Positions 8,325-15,839 of a DNA stretch of 64,000 nucleotides are shown piece after piece. Under the pieces are notes generated by a model. It was not told where the DNA came from. It did not search any database and saw nothing but the letters and a program-made list of their open reading frames with translations. The translations under genes were made by a program, and so were the position numbers. The stretch spans positions 434,001 to 498,000 of the forward strand of contig NZ_JAIWZC010000001.1 of the NCBI RefSeq assembly GCF_020297485.1, written 5' to 3'. The number at the start of each line of letters is the position of its first letter. Within the stretch, counting starts at the first letter, position 1. This DNA is from Enterocloster clostridioformis. GTDB lineage: Bacteria; Bacillota; Clostridia; Lachnospirales; Lachnospiraceae.

Positions 8325-9155
8325 ATGAAAATAGCGAAAATAATTAATAATAATGTAGTAAGTACCTGCGATGAAGAAGGCAGGGAAATCATCGTCATGG
8401 GAAGAGGCGTTGGTTTTAAAGCAAAGGAAGGCAGCACCATTGACGAGGAGAAGGTGGAGAAAATATTCCGCCTGGAGAGTCAGAACACCATGGATAAGTT
8501 TAAGGAGCTGCTTGTGAACCTTCCCATGGAGCATGTACAGATTTCAGCAGAAATCATCAGTTATGCCAAAGAGGTCCTTAACCGGCCTATTAACCCAAAT
8601 GTGTATATCACTCTTACAGACCATATAAACTTTGCACTGGAGCGGTACAAACAGAAGATGATGTTTTCCAATCCTTTAATCAGGGAGGTGCGCAGCTTTT
8701 ACCACGCGGAATATCTCATTGGCGAATATGCCATTGCCATGATTGAAAGGGGCCTGGGAGTGAAGCTCCCGGTGGACGAGGCAGCTTCCATTGCCCTTCA
8801 CATTGTCAATGCGGAGTATGATGCGCCTATGGGTGATACAATTAAGATCACCAATCTGATACAGCAGGTATTGGAGGTGGTCAGGGAGTATTTTAGTATA
8901 GAGCTGGATGAGCAGTCCCTCAGCTATGAGAGGTTCATCACTCATCTGCGCTTTCTGGCCCAGCGGGTATTTACCGGGGAGCATATGAATCTGGATAACC
9001 TGGAATTCCAGGAGGTCATTGACCGTCTGTATCCGGAGGAATATGCCTGCAGCCAAAAAATACAGGCGCTCATCAAGCTGCAGTACAGGCACCAGGTAAC
9101 AGAGGAAGAGGTGGCTTACCTGGCCCTGCATATTAAACGTATCAGGACTAAATAA
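8325..9155 (+). CDS. LicT/BglG-family transcription antiterminator
   Basis: RNA-binding antiterminator controlled by PTS phosphorylation. The start is the ATG at 8325 after AGGAGC; an upstream in-frame start would lie inside the terminator. The 276-residue protein has the N-terminal RNA-binding CAT domain (MKIAKIINNNVV, residues 1-55) and two PRD domains, with conserved histidines visible at about residue 100 (LTDH) and 159 (ALHIVNAE) in PRD1 and in ITHLRF and LALHIKRI in PRD2. It sits first in an operon with IIA, HPr and IICB and should act on the RAT site in its own leader, so it is autoregulated. Confidence 0.93.
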   Translation: MKIAKIINNNVVSTCDEEGREIIVMGRGVGFKAKEGSTIDEEKVEKIFRLESQNTMDKFKELLVNLPMEHVQISAEIISYAKEVLNRPINPNVYITLTDHINFALERYKQKMMFSNPLIREVRSFYHAEYLIGEYAIAMIERGLGVKLPVDEAASIALHIVNAEYDAPMGDTIKITNLIQQVLEVVREYFSIELDEQSLSYERFITHLRFLAQRVFTGEHMNLDNLEFQEVIDRLYPEEYACSQKIQALIKLQYRHQVTEEEVAYLALHIKRIRTK

Positions 9156-9201
9156 TTATTTTGGCAGGTCCCTTGGGGGACATGAAAGGAGAGCAGTAAG
9201 G

Positions 9202-9696
9202 ATGTTTGGATCACTTAAGAAGTTATTCGGGGGAGAAGAAAAGGAAGAGAAGATAATCGCAGCGCCGGTCAGCGGAACAGCCATTCCCATGGGCCAGGTA
9301 AGCGACCCCACCTTCAGCCAGGAGATTCTGGGAAAAGGAACAGCAGTCATACCATCGGACGGCAGAGTGGTTGCGCCTGCAGACGGACTGGTGACCATGG
9401 TATTTGATACAAAGCATGCCATCAGCATGCAGACAGACAATGGCGCGGAGCTGATTATCCACATCGGTCTGGACACGGTACAGCTTAAGGGGCAGTACTT
9501 TGAGGCTCATGTGGCTGCGGGGGATAAGGTAAAGCAGGGCGATCTTCTTCTGGACTTTGAAATAGACAAGATTAAGGAAGCCGGTTACGATGTGACTACG
9601 CCGGTTATTATCTGCAACACGCCCCAGTTCCCGAAGATGGAATGTAGGAACGGAATGGAAGTAAAGGCGGGAGAGACGGCCATCATCAAACTGTAA
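9202..9696 (+). CDS. crr: PTS IIA component, glucose family (Crr-like)
   Basis: Stand-alone 164-residue IIA of the glucose superfamily. The active histidine is in HIGLDTVQLKG (about His87), with the second conserved histidine in KHAIS (about His72). It carries phosphate from HPr to the IIB domain of the transporter encoded two genes downstream, which has no IIA domain of its own. The start ATG follows GAAAGGAGAGC. The gene is 46 bases after the antiterminator and 20 bases before the second HPr. Confidence 0.93.
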   Translation: MFGSLKKLFGGEEKEEKIIAAPVSGTAIPMGQVSDPTFSQEILGKGTAVIPSDGRVVAPADGLVTMVFDTKHAISMQTDNGAELIIHIGLDTVQLKGQYFEAHVAAGDKVKQGDLLLDFEIDKIKEAGYDVTTPVIICNTPQFPKMECRNGMEVKAGETAIIKL

Positions 9697-9716
9697 GGAA
9701 CAAAGGTGGGGATGAG

Positions 9717-9974
9717 TTGATAGAGCGGAGCTTTATCTTAAAAGATGAAATGGGGCTTCACGCAAGGCCGGCCGCCATGCTTATGGTCAGGATGCTTCAT
9801 GTAAGCTCCTCCGTGGAAATCATCTGCGGGGACCGCAGGGCGGACGGGAAGGATGTCATGAGCATCATGGCCATGAATACCGTGGCAGGAGATGAGGTTA
9901 CCTTCCGTATAGACGGACCCGATGAAGATGCTGCCATGAAAGAAGTGGAGTCTGTTCTGGCCGCCGATGCCTGA
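9717..9974 (+). CDS. Second HPr-like phosphocarrier with Asp at position 46
   Basis: The protein starts at a TTG and has 85 residues. His15 is conserved in MGLHARPAA, so phosphotransfer from enzyme I should be possible. At the regulatory site the usual Ser46 is replaced by Asp: the motif reads GKDVMSIMAM. It therefore cannot be phosphorylated there by HPr kinase and may behave like a permanently Ser-phosphorylated form; that last point is inference from S46D mutants of classical HPr. Position within the licT-crr-ptsG operon suggests a dedicated carrier for this transporter, made only when the antiterminator is active. Confidence 0.9.
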   Translation: MIERSFILKDEMGLHARPAAMLMVRMLHVSSSVEIICGDRRADGKDVMSIMAMNTVAGDEVTFRIDGPDEDAAMKEVESVLAADA

Positions 9975-10142
9975 TACATTGGTATGGTTTGTCAGGCAGG
10001 TCCGGAAAATAACCGGAAAACAGTAACCATGATTTAAGCCTGGGAACAGGATTAAATACATTATTTATCAAAATGTAATTCAGAGTACTCCTACAGGAAA
10101 AGTGTGAAAGGAGACTCTAAAAAAAGAAAGGGGATTTATGTT

Positions 10143-11597
10143 ATGATGAAGTATTTGCAGAAACTAGGTAAGGCCATCATGCTTCCTGTTGCCGTTCTGC
10201 CGGTTGCAGCTATTATGATGGGTATTGGCTACGCCATGTGTCCTGCCACCATGCAGGGCGGCGACGTAACCGGTATCGTCCAGATAATCGGTTTTGCGCT
10301 GGTGAAGATTGGCAGTGCCGTAATCGATAAGCTGCCCATGCTGTTTGCAGTAGGCGTGGCAATCGGTTTATCAAAGGACCAGCACGGTGCGGCAGGCCTT
10401 GCAGGTCTGGTTGCATTCCTGACTGTTACCACCGTACTTAACAGCGGAGTTGTTGCCACTATGATGAATGTAGAGGAAGCTCCTCTGGCTTTCTCCAAGA
10501 TTGACAACGCGTTTATCGGTATCATTTCCGGTATCACAGCGTCCATTTGTTACAACAGGTTCAGCAGCGCACAGCTGCCAACCGCACTTGCTTTCTTCTC
10601 AGGAAAGCGCTGTGTGCCCATCGTTACATCTTTCGTTATGGTTGCAGAGTCCGCCATCCTGTACTTTGTATGGCCGATGCTGTTCAATGCCCTTGTATGG
10701 GTTGGCGAGCAGATCATGGGACTGGGTCCTGTAGGCGCGGGTCTCTATGCATTTGCAAACCGTCTTCTGATTCCAACCGGACTGCATCACGCGCTGAACG
10801 CGGTATTCTGGTTTGACATTGCAGGAATTGCCGATATCAACAAATTCTGGGGCTTCGCAGAAGGCGGAATCAAGGGTGTTACCGGTATGTACCAGGCAGG
10901 TTTCTTCCCGGTAATGATGTTCGGCCTTCCGGCTGCAGCATTTGCGATGTACCAGACAGCAAAGCCGGAGAAGAAGCAGTATGCGGCAGGTATCCTGATT
11001 GCAGGAGCAGTGGCATCCTTCGTATCCGGCGTTACCGAGCCTCTGGAGTTCTCCTTCATGTTCCTGGCTCCCGGACTGTACCTTGTACACGCCGTTCTGA
11101 CCGGTATCTCCGTAGCGGTAGCAGCCGCATTCCACTGGACCGCAGGCTTCTGCTTCAGCGCGGGTGTCACGGACTTCATTTTCAGCTGCAGGCTGCCAAT
11201 GGCCAACCAGCCGTTCATGCTGTTAGTACAGGGCGTTGTATTCGCAATTATCTACTACGTAGTATTCCGCGCCGTCATCACCAAATTCGACCTTCCCACA
11301 CCAGGACGTGAGAAAGAAGACTTAGACGCAGAAATGGCAGCCGTATTAGCAAACGACGATTTCACCAAGGTAGCTGCCATTGTCTTAGAAGGATTAGGCG
11401 GCAAAGGAAACGTAGTATCATTAGACAACTGCATTACAAGACTGAGATTAGAGATAAAAGATTACACATTAGTAGACGAGAAAAAGATAAAATCCGCAGG
11501 CGTGGCCGGAGTCATGAGGCCAAGCAAGACATCTGTACAGGTAATAGTAGGAACCAAGGTACAGTTTGTAGCGGATGAGATGAAAAAAATGTTATAG
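10143..11597 (+). CDS. PTS glucose-family transporter, IIC-IIB fusion (PtsG-like)
   Basis: Membrane permease that imports and phosphorylates a hexose. The ATG at 10143 follows AAAGGGG; an in-frame GTG at 10104 lacks a good site. The 484-residue protein has the IIC domain with about ten membrane segments (residues 1-385), including the GVTEPLEF substrate motif, then a short linker and a IIB domain with the phosphocysteine in NCITRLRLEI (Cys430). IIA comes from the gene upstream. Glucose is the likeliest substrate but maltose-type or glucosamine-type members cannot be excluded. From about 11300 the codon use changes sharply towards TTA leucine and A-ending codons. Confidence 0.9.
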   Translation: MMKYLQKLGKAIMLPVAVLPVAAIMMGIGYAMCPATMQGGDVTGIVQIIGFALVKIGSAVIDKLPMLFAVGVAIGLSKDQHGAAGLAGLVAFLTVTTVLNSGVVATMMNVEEAPLAFSKIDNAFIGIISGITASICYNRFSSAQLPTALAFFSGKRCVPIVTSFVMVAESAILYFVWPMLFNALVWVGEQIMGLGPVGAGLYAFANRLLIPTGLHHALNAVFWFDIAGIADINKFWGFAEGGIKGVTGMYQAGFFPVMMFGLPAAAFAMYQTAKPEKKQYAAGILIAGAVASFVSGVTEPLEFSFMFLAPGLYLVHAVLTGISVAVAAAFHWTAGFCFSAGVTDFIFSCRLPMANQPFMLLVQGVVFAIIYYVVFRAVITKFDLPTPGREKEDLDAEMAAVLANDDFTKVAAIVLEGLGGKGNVVSLDNCITRLRLEIKDYTLVDEKKIKSAGVAGVMRPSKTSVQVIVGTKVQFVADEMKKML

Positions 11598-11610
11598 CAA
11601 TGAGCCGGGC

Positions 11611-11680
11611 AAAAATATAGCCGGAAAGCCCCGGGAAAGAGAGCTCGCTCTCTTTCCCGGGGCTTTCCGGCTATATTTTT
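11611..11680 (+). terminator. Very long perfect palindrome, terminator of the PTS operon
   Basis: Two 34-base arms are exact reverse complements with only two bases between them. The plus strand ends in five Ts and the 5' arm begins with five As, so the hairpin could terminate from either side. It starts 14 bases after the stop of the IICB gene. The stem is far longer than ordinary terminators and the first of three adjacent perfect hairpins. Confidence 0.85.
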
Positions 11681-11681
11681 A

Positions 11682-11730
11682 TGGGGCGAACGCCCCACAG
11701 CCCTGGGAACGCCTCGGCGTTCCCAGGGCT
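11682..11730. repeat. Two further perfect hairpins in tandem
   Basis: TGGGGCG-AA-CGCCCCA occupies 11682-11697, and a 15-base-pair stem with a two-base TC loop (AGCCCTGGGAACGCC paired with GGCGTTCCCAGGGCT) occupies 11699-11730. They follow the long palindrome without a gap. No coding potential is evident. Confidence 0.8.
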
Positions 11731-11823
11731 GCCGCCCGGCGGACCCGCTCCCTCCTGTACCCAGCCCCCCACCCCCAAGCGTCCCTGGCCTCCGGCCAGG
11801 CAGCCCACCCATTTTATTAAATT

Positions 11824-11884
11824 CCCCCCAAAATTCCCCCAAAATTCCCCCCAAATTCCACCCCACCCCATTGTCCCCCCCGCC
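11824..11884. repeat. Interrupted C-tracts (AAATTCCCCC repeats)
   Basis: Four to five copies of a unit close to AAATTCCCCCC are followed by shorter C-runs up to 11884. The minus strand thus has several runs of five or six Gs separated by short AT-rich spacers, which could fold as a G-quadruplex. The rest of the 500-base gap between 11598 and 12098 holds the hairpins before it and a short leader region after it. Confidence 0.6.
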
Positions 11885-11968
11885 CAAAATATGCTATCCT
11901 ATAATTTAAAGCACCATTCAGAGCACAATCCACATCCCATCATTCAAAGAAAAGGAGGGTGCCGCAAA

Positions 11969-12063
11969 ATGAAATGTATACCAGCGCCCGGGAAATGTTC
12001 TGGCAGGTAGGCCAAATTCTGGACCAAAACGAGAAAGAAGCTTTGTCTGATGAACGGGATTGA
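11969..12063 (+). other. Possible short leader ORFs before the YARHG lipoprotein
   Basis: A strong ribosome site AAAGGAGGGTG at 11951-11961 precedes an ATG at 11969 that opens a 13-codon frame (MKCIPAPGKCSGR) ending at 12010. A second ATG at 11974 in another frame gives 29 codons ending at 12063 with many charged residues. Either could be a leader peptide or a degenerate gene start. No family is recognised. Confidence 0.3.
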
Positions 12064-12098
12064 TGTGCAGAATCAGGCAGTGAGGAGGTCGATGTCTT

Positions 12099-13250
12099 AT
12101 GAAATTGATTAATAAGCGGCGAATTACCCCCAGATGGCACAGAGGCGTGCTGGCTGTGATGCTCCTGTCCGCTATGCTGGGGCTGGCGGCATGCGGCGCA
12201 GATACAGGTAGTAACTCCGGCGCATTGGACAGCTCCGGCACACAGGAAGATTACGTCAGTCCGGAAAGCTCCTTCGCACCGGAAAGCTCCACCACACCGG
12301 ATAATATCGCGGGCCGGCCAGCGGAAAATGAACCAAAGCGGCAATTGACGGAAGATGAACTGCGCGGCTTTGAGGAATATCTGAACAGGACCGACAACTA
12401 TGGATTTCTTATGTCTGACTACCAAAGCCCGGAATATATAAATCTGAATGAAGTGTTTTATTCCGGCGCGGGATTGGAACAGTCCCCGATGACGGAGGAG
12501 GAAAGGGATATGTACCTGAAAACCGTTGGACAGCCGGAACTCTACACAGATTTGGTGAGGCTGAGTACAGAGCAGATGGATGGGTTCCTCACAGAGAAAA
12601 CAGGGCTGTCCCTTGACCGGATGAAGTCAGGGCTTGAATGGATATATCTGGCCCCCTTTGACCGGTATTATTCTGAACACGGTGATACCAACATGAGAAG
12701 CTTCTTCTGCCCCGGCGGCGAGGTGGATGGAGGGATATACAGGATACGGTGTCTTTCAGACGGATACAGCCAGTTTAATCTGGAAAGCATTGTAACCCTG
12801 AAAAAGGTATCCTCAGGGTATCAGTTTCTGTCCAATGAAATCATATGGGATTATCTTGGCGTCTATAAGGAGAATGCCAAGTCCCCCACGGCAGAGGCTC
12901 TGCATTACATCATATCGGCTTACAAAAAGGAGGTTGAGGAAGGCGGCACAGGCATATACCCTGCGGGAGAAGTCCCTGGTGACTATGACGCTCCTGTCTT
13001 TGATTCCGATGCCAGATATTATTCCATAGAGGAAATGCAGCAGATTAGCTGGAGGCCGGACCTGACAGCCGTATTCCGCAATGAGATTTATGCCCGCCAC
13101 GGATACATTTTCAAGAATGATTTCTGGAATGACTTTTTCAGTACATTTACCTGGTATTCAGGCGAGTATCCCGCGGATGCCTTTGACTCAGGCGTGTTTA
13201 ATGAATATGAGAAGGCCAATCTGAAGCTGGCGGTTGAAATGGAAAAATAA
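12099..13250 (+). CDS. Lipoprotein with C-terminal YARHG domain
   Basis: The 383-residue protein has a basic start, a hydrophobic stretch and a lipobox LAAC, giving a predicted lipid-modified Cys32. A Ser/Thr-rich linker (about 33-85) leads to a folded middle part of no recognised family. The C-terminus from about residue 325 holds a YARHG domain (RNEIYARHGYIF, then a WY motif and an aromatic-rich helix), an extracellular domain found in many surface proteins of gut Firmicutes. It is likely tethered on the outer face of the membrane. Its ribosome site is GAGGAGG at 12082-12088. It stands alone between the palindromes and the sdpR region. Confidence 0.8.
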   Translation: MKLINKRRITPRWHRGVLAVMLLSAMLGLAACGADTGSNSGALDSSGTQEDYVSPESSFAPESSTTPDNIAGRPAENEPKRQLTEDELRGFEEYLNRTDNYGFLMSDYQSPEYINLNEVFYSGAGLEQSPMTEEERDMYLKTVGQPELYTDLVRLSTEQMDGFLTEKTGLSLDRMKSGLEWIYLAPFDRYYSEHGDTNMRSFFCPGGEVDGGIYRIRCLSDGYSQFNLESIVTLKKVSSGYQFLSNEIIWDYLGVYKENAKSPTAEALHYIISAYKKEVEEGGTGIYPAGEVPGDYDAPVFDSDARYYSIEEMQQISWRPDLTAVFRNEIYARHGYIFKNDFWNDFFSTFTWYSGEYPADAFDSGVFNEYEKANLKLAVEMEK

Positions 13251-13409
13251 GCGGTGAAACAGTGGAGAAGCAGTGTGGAGAGAGCAGCATCTGCAGGATG
13301 CCGGGCGGCTGCGGATTATGTGGGAGGAAAGACATATGCCCGGGATATTTGCCCGTAAGGCATCATGTATTCCTACCTCTTGACATATGCCGGGAGCTTT
13401 GGAAAATAC

Positions 13410-13437
13410 ATTTAGATATCTAGATAAACATCTAAAT
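13410..13437. promoter_or_regulatory. Inverted repeat, probable operator of the ArsR-type regulator
   Basis: ATTTAGAT and ATCTAAAT form a perfect inverted repeat 12 bases apart, and the left arm also contains the palindrome TAGATATCTA. A possible promoter with TTGACA at 13380-13385 lies just before it. This fits autoregulation of sdpR-sdpI. The rest of the 300 bases between 13251 and 13551 shows nothing else. Confidence 0.5.
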
Positions 13438-13551
13438 AAAAGGAGCACTGGATTCGCAGTTGGATCATACAGTTAGTTTACATGGCTGGTTTGCACCGTC
13501 CACTATAAAAAGCACATAAAATCAGGCAAAGTGAAAGGAGGTATTCCGTCC

Positions 13552-13836
13552 ATGTCCTTCGGTGATACATTTAAAGCCCTGTCCGACCCCACCCGCCGCG
13601 AGATACTCAACCTGTTAAAGCGGAGAAGCATGACCGCGGGACAGATTGTGGAGCATTTTGACACAACGGGAGCAACCATTTCCCATCACCTGAACATACT
13701 CAGGCAGGCGGGGCTTATAGAGGACCGGAAATCAGGCAAATATATTTATTATGAGCTGAATACCACTGTATTCCAGGAAGTTCTTTCCTGGCTGCAATCA
13801 TTAATGGAGGAAGACAAAAAGCATGAAAAAAAATAA
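13552..13836 (+). CDS. sdpR: ArsR-family regulator, SdpR-like
   Basis: Small 94-residue winged helix-turn-helix repressor. The sequence FKALSDPTRREILNLLKRR and the recognition segment TGATISHHLNILRQAGLI are typical of the ArsR/SdpR group, and no metal-binding cysteines are present. The ATG at 13552 is chosen because it follows AAAGGAGG at 13534-13541; the GTG seven codons earlier is part of that site. It overlaps sdpI by 14 bases. In Bacillus subtilis SdpR represses sdpRI and is sequestered by SdpI when the SdpC toxin is bound; no sdpC-like gene is present here. Confidence 0.85.
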   Translation: MSFGDTFKALSDPTRREILNLLKRRSMTAGQIVEHFDTTGATISHHLNILRQAGLIEDRKSGKYIYYELNTTVFQEVLSWLQSLMEEDKKHEKK

Positions 13837-14479
13837 CAGGAAGATTTCCAAATGGGATGTATTGTACTGGATTCTGGCTTTTGTGCCATTTATCGTTTCC
13901 GTATGTTTCTATAACCGCCTGCCGGAACAGGTACCCACCCACTGGGGATCGGACAATGTGGTAAATGGTTATTCAAGCCGTAACATGGCGGCATTTGGCA
14001 TACCTGCCTTTATGTTTCTCATGGCAGTGATGGTAAATGTGATTTACCGGATTGACCCCAAACGAGAAAACATCAGCCGTTCCAGGGAATTGAAGGAGAT
14101 TACACGGTGGTTCGTGGTCCTTCTGGCGGTTATGGTCCAGTTTGTGATTGTCCTGTCCGGAATCGGTATGGATATCAACGTGGGAAGCATGGTAAGCATT
14201 CCCATTGCACTGATGTTCGTGGCGGCAGGCAATTACCTGCCCAAATGGAGACAGAACTACACCATGGGAATCAAGCTTCCGTGGACCCTGGCAGATGAGG
14301 ATAACTGGAACAGGACTCACCGTATGGCCGGCTATGTATGGACAGCAGGGGGCATACTGATGCTGATTATGGGATTTTTTCATCTGGCATCCCTGTTCTT
14401 CCTGGTTTTTATGGCAATGGTCCTGATTCCAAGTGTGTATTCCTATCTGATTTACCGAAAGAAGCTGAAAGGAATTTAA
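13823..14479 (+). CDS. sdpI: SdpI-family membrane immunity/signal protein
   Basis: The 218-residue protein has about six membrane segments. An N-terminal DUF1648 domain carries the LPEQVPTHWGSDNVVNGY motif (about residues 33-50) and the C-terminal SdpI part has the NYTMGIKLPWTL..NWNRTHR motif. In B. subtilis SdpI gives immunity to the killing peptide SdpC and controls SdpR. The overlap with the ArsR-type gene before it indicates a two-gene operon. With no toxin gene nearby, it may guard against a toxin made by other strains or sense membrane stress. Confidence 0.87.
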   Translation: MKKNNRKISKWDVLYWILAFVPFIVSVCFYNRLPEQVPTHWGSDNVVNGYSSRNMAAFGIPAFMFLMAVMVNVIYRIDPKRENISRSRELKEITRWFVVLLAVMVQFVIVLSGIGMDINVGSMVSIPIALMFVAAGNYLPKWRQNYTMGIKLPWTLADEDNWNRTHRMAGYVWTAGGILMLIMGFFHLASLFFLVFMAMVLIPSVYSYLIYRKKLKGI

Positions 14480-14647
14480 CCGGTTCCATGATACGGCACC
14501 ATAAAATTATACAGAAGGCCTGGCTTTACAGCAGGGTCTTTTTCTGTTGTGGGGATGATTTATGACGCCGTGGTGAAATCTGTACTAAAAATTCTGCGGT
14601 AAAATCTCCCGAAAAAAAATTTGGTGCCGTTGTCCGCACATACAGGA

Positions 14648-14676
14648 TTGAATAAATGCAGGGTTTGAAGTATAAT
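14648..14676 (+). promoter_or_regulatory. Promoter of the DUF362-metY operon
   Basis: TTGAAT at 14648-14653 and TATAAT at 14671-14676 are separated by 17 bases, 30 bases before the start codon of the next gene. Confidence 0.75.
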
Positions 14677-14706
14677 AAACAGGATAAAAATTAGAAGGAG
14701 GACATC

Positions 14707-15810
14707 ATGGCAGTATCAAACGTATACTACACCAACATGAGGACTACACTTACGGAAAATCTCCTGCAGAAGCTGGAGAGGCTGGTAAAAAAGGCCGGCA
14801 TGATGGATATTGACTTTAACAACAAATACACTGCAATCAAGATTCACTTTGGCGAACCCGGAAACCTGGCTTATCTGCGCGCCAACTACTCCAAGGTCCT
14901 GGTGGATTTAATCCGGACCCAAGGCGGTAAGGTATTCCTGACCGACTGCAATACCCTCTATGTGGGGCGGAGGAAAAATGCGTTGGACCATCTGGACGCT
15001 GCTTACGAGAATGGCTATAATCCCTTTACCACGGGATGCCATATCATGATTGCCGATGGCCTTAAGGGAACGGATGAAGCCCTGGTGCCTATTGACGGAG
15101 AGTATGTGAAGGAGGCAAAGATTGGCCGGGCCATTATGGATGCGGACATCATCATTTCCCTGACTCACTTTAAGGGACACGAGGCAACCGGTTTTGGCGG
15201 TGCCCTTAAGAACCTGGGCATGGGCAGCGGCTCCAGGGCCGGCAAGATGGAGATGCACAATGCCGGCAAGCCGTTTGTACATACGGATAAGTGTGTTGGT
15301 TGCGGCGCCTGTCAGAGAAACTGCGCCCACGGCGCCATCACGGTTCTTGAACGGAAAGCCTCTATTGATACAAACAAGTGTGTGGGATGCGGCCGCTGTA
15401 TCGGTGCCTGTCCCGTGGATGCGGTGGACTCCATGTACGACGAGGCCAATGATATCCTGAATCGGAAGATTGCCGAGTATACCCTGGCAGTGCTGAAGGA
15501 TCGTCCTAATTTCCATGTGAGCCTTGTGGTGGACGTGTCCCCCAACTGTGACTGCCATTCGGAGAATGACGCCCCCATTGTGCCTAACGTGGGTATGTTT
15601 GCCTCATTTGACCCGGTAGCCCTGGACATGGCCTGCGTGGATGCGGTAAACCGCCAGCCCGTGCTTGCCGGAAGCTTTCTGTCAGAGCAGGAGCATCACA
15701 GCCATGACCATTTCATCAATACACATCCGGATACCAACTGGGAGACCTGTATTGACCATGCTGTGAAGCTGGGCCTTGGCAACAAGGAATATAATCTCAT
15801 CACCATTTAG
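14707..15810 (+). CDS. DUF362 domain protein with two [4Fe-4S] clusters
   Basis: The 367-residue cytoplasmic protein has a DUF362 domain in which a ferredoxin module is inserted. Two CxxCxxCxxxC motifs are visible, CVGCGACQRNC at about 196-206 and CVGCGRCIGAC at about 228-238, so two [4Fe-4S] clusters are expected and electron transfer is likely. The substrate of DUF362 proteins is generally unknown. It lies 29 bases before an O-acetylhomoserine sulfhydrylase and behind its own promoter, so a role tied to sulfur assimilation or metabolism is suggested by context only. Confidence 0.88.
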   Translation: MAVSNVYYTNMRTTLTENLLQKLERLVKKAGMMDIDFNNKYTAIKIHFGEPGNLAYLRANYSKVLVDLIRTQGGKVFLTDCNTLYVGRRKNALDHLDAAYENGYNPFTTGCHIMIADGLKGTDEALVPIDGEYVKEAKIGRAIMDADIIISLTHFKGHEATGFGGALKNLGMGSGSRAGKMEMHNAGKPFVHTDKCVGCGACQRNCAHGAITVLERKASIDTNKCVGCGRCIGACPVDAVDSMYDEANDILNRKIAEYTLAVLKDRPNFHVSLVVDVSPNCDCHSENDAPIVPNVGMFASFDPVALDMACVDAVNRQPVLAGSFLSEQEHHSHDHFINTHPDTNWETCIDHAVKLGLGNKEYNLITI

Positions 15811-15839
15811 AACCTGACCATAAGGAGGACACGGGAAAC

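Noticed and set aside
11681..12010. 109-residue proline-rich frame over the palindromes and C-tracts
   Set aside because: Its composition comes from the C-rich repeat and hairpins, there is no ribosome site at its start, and it resembles no protein.
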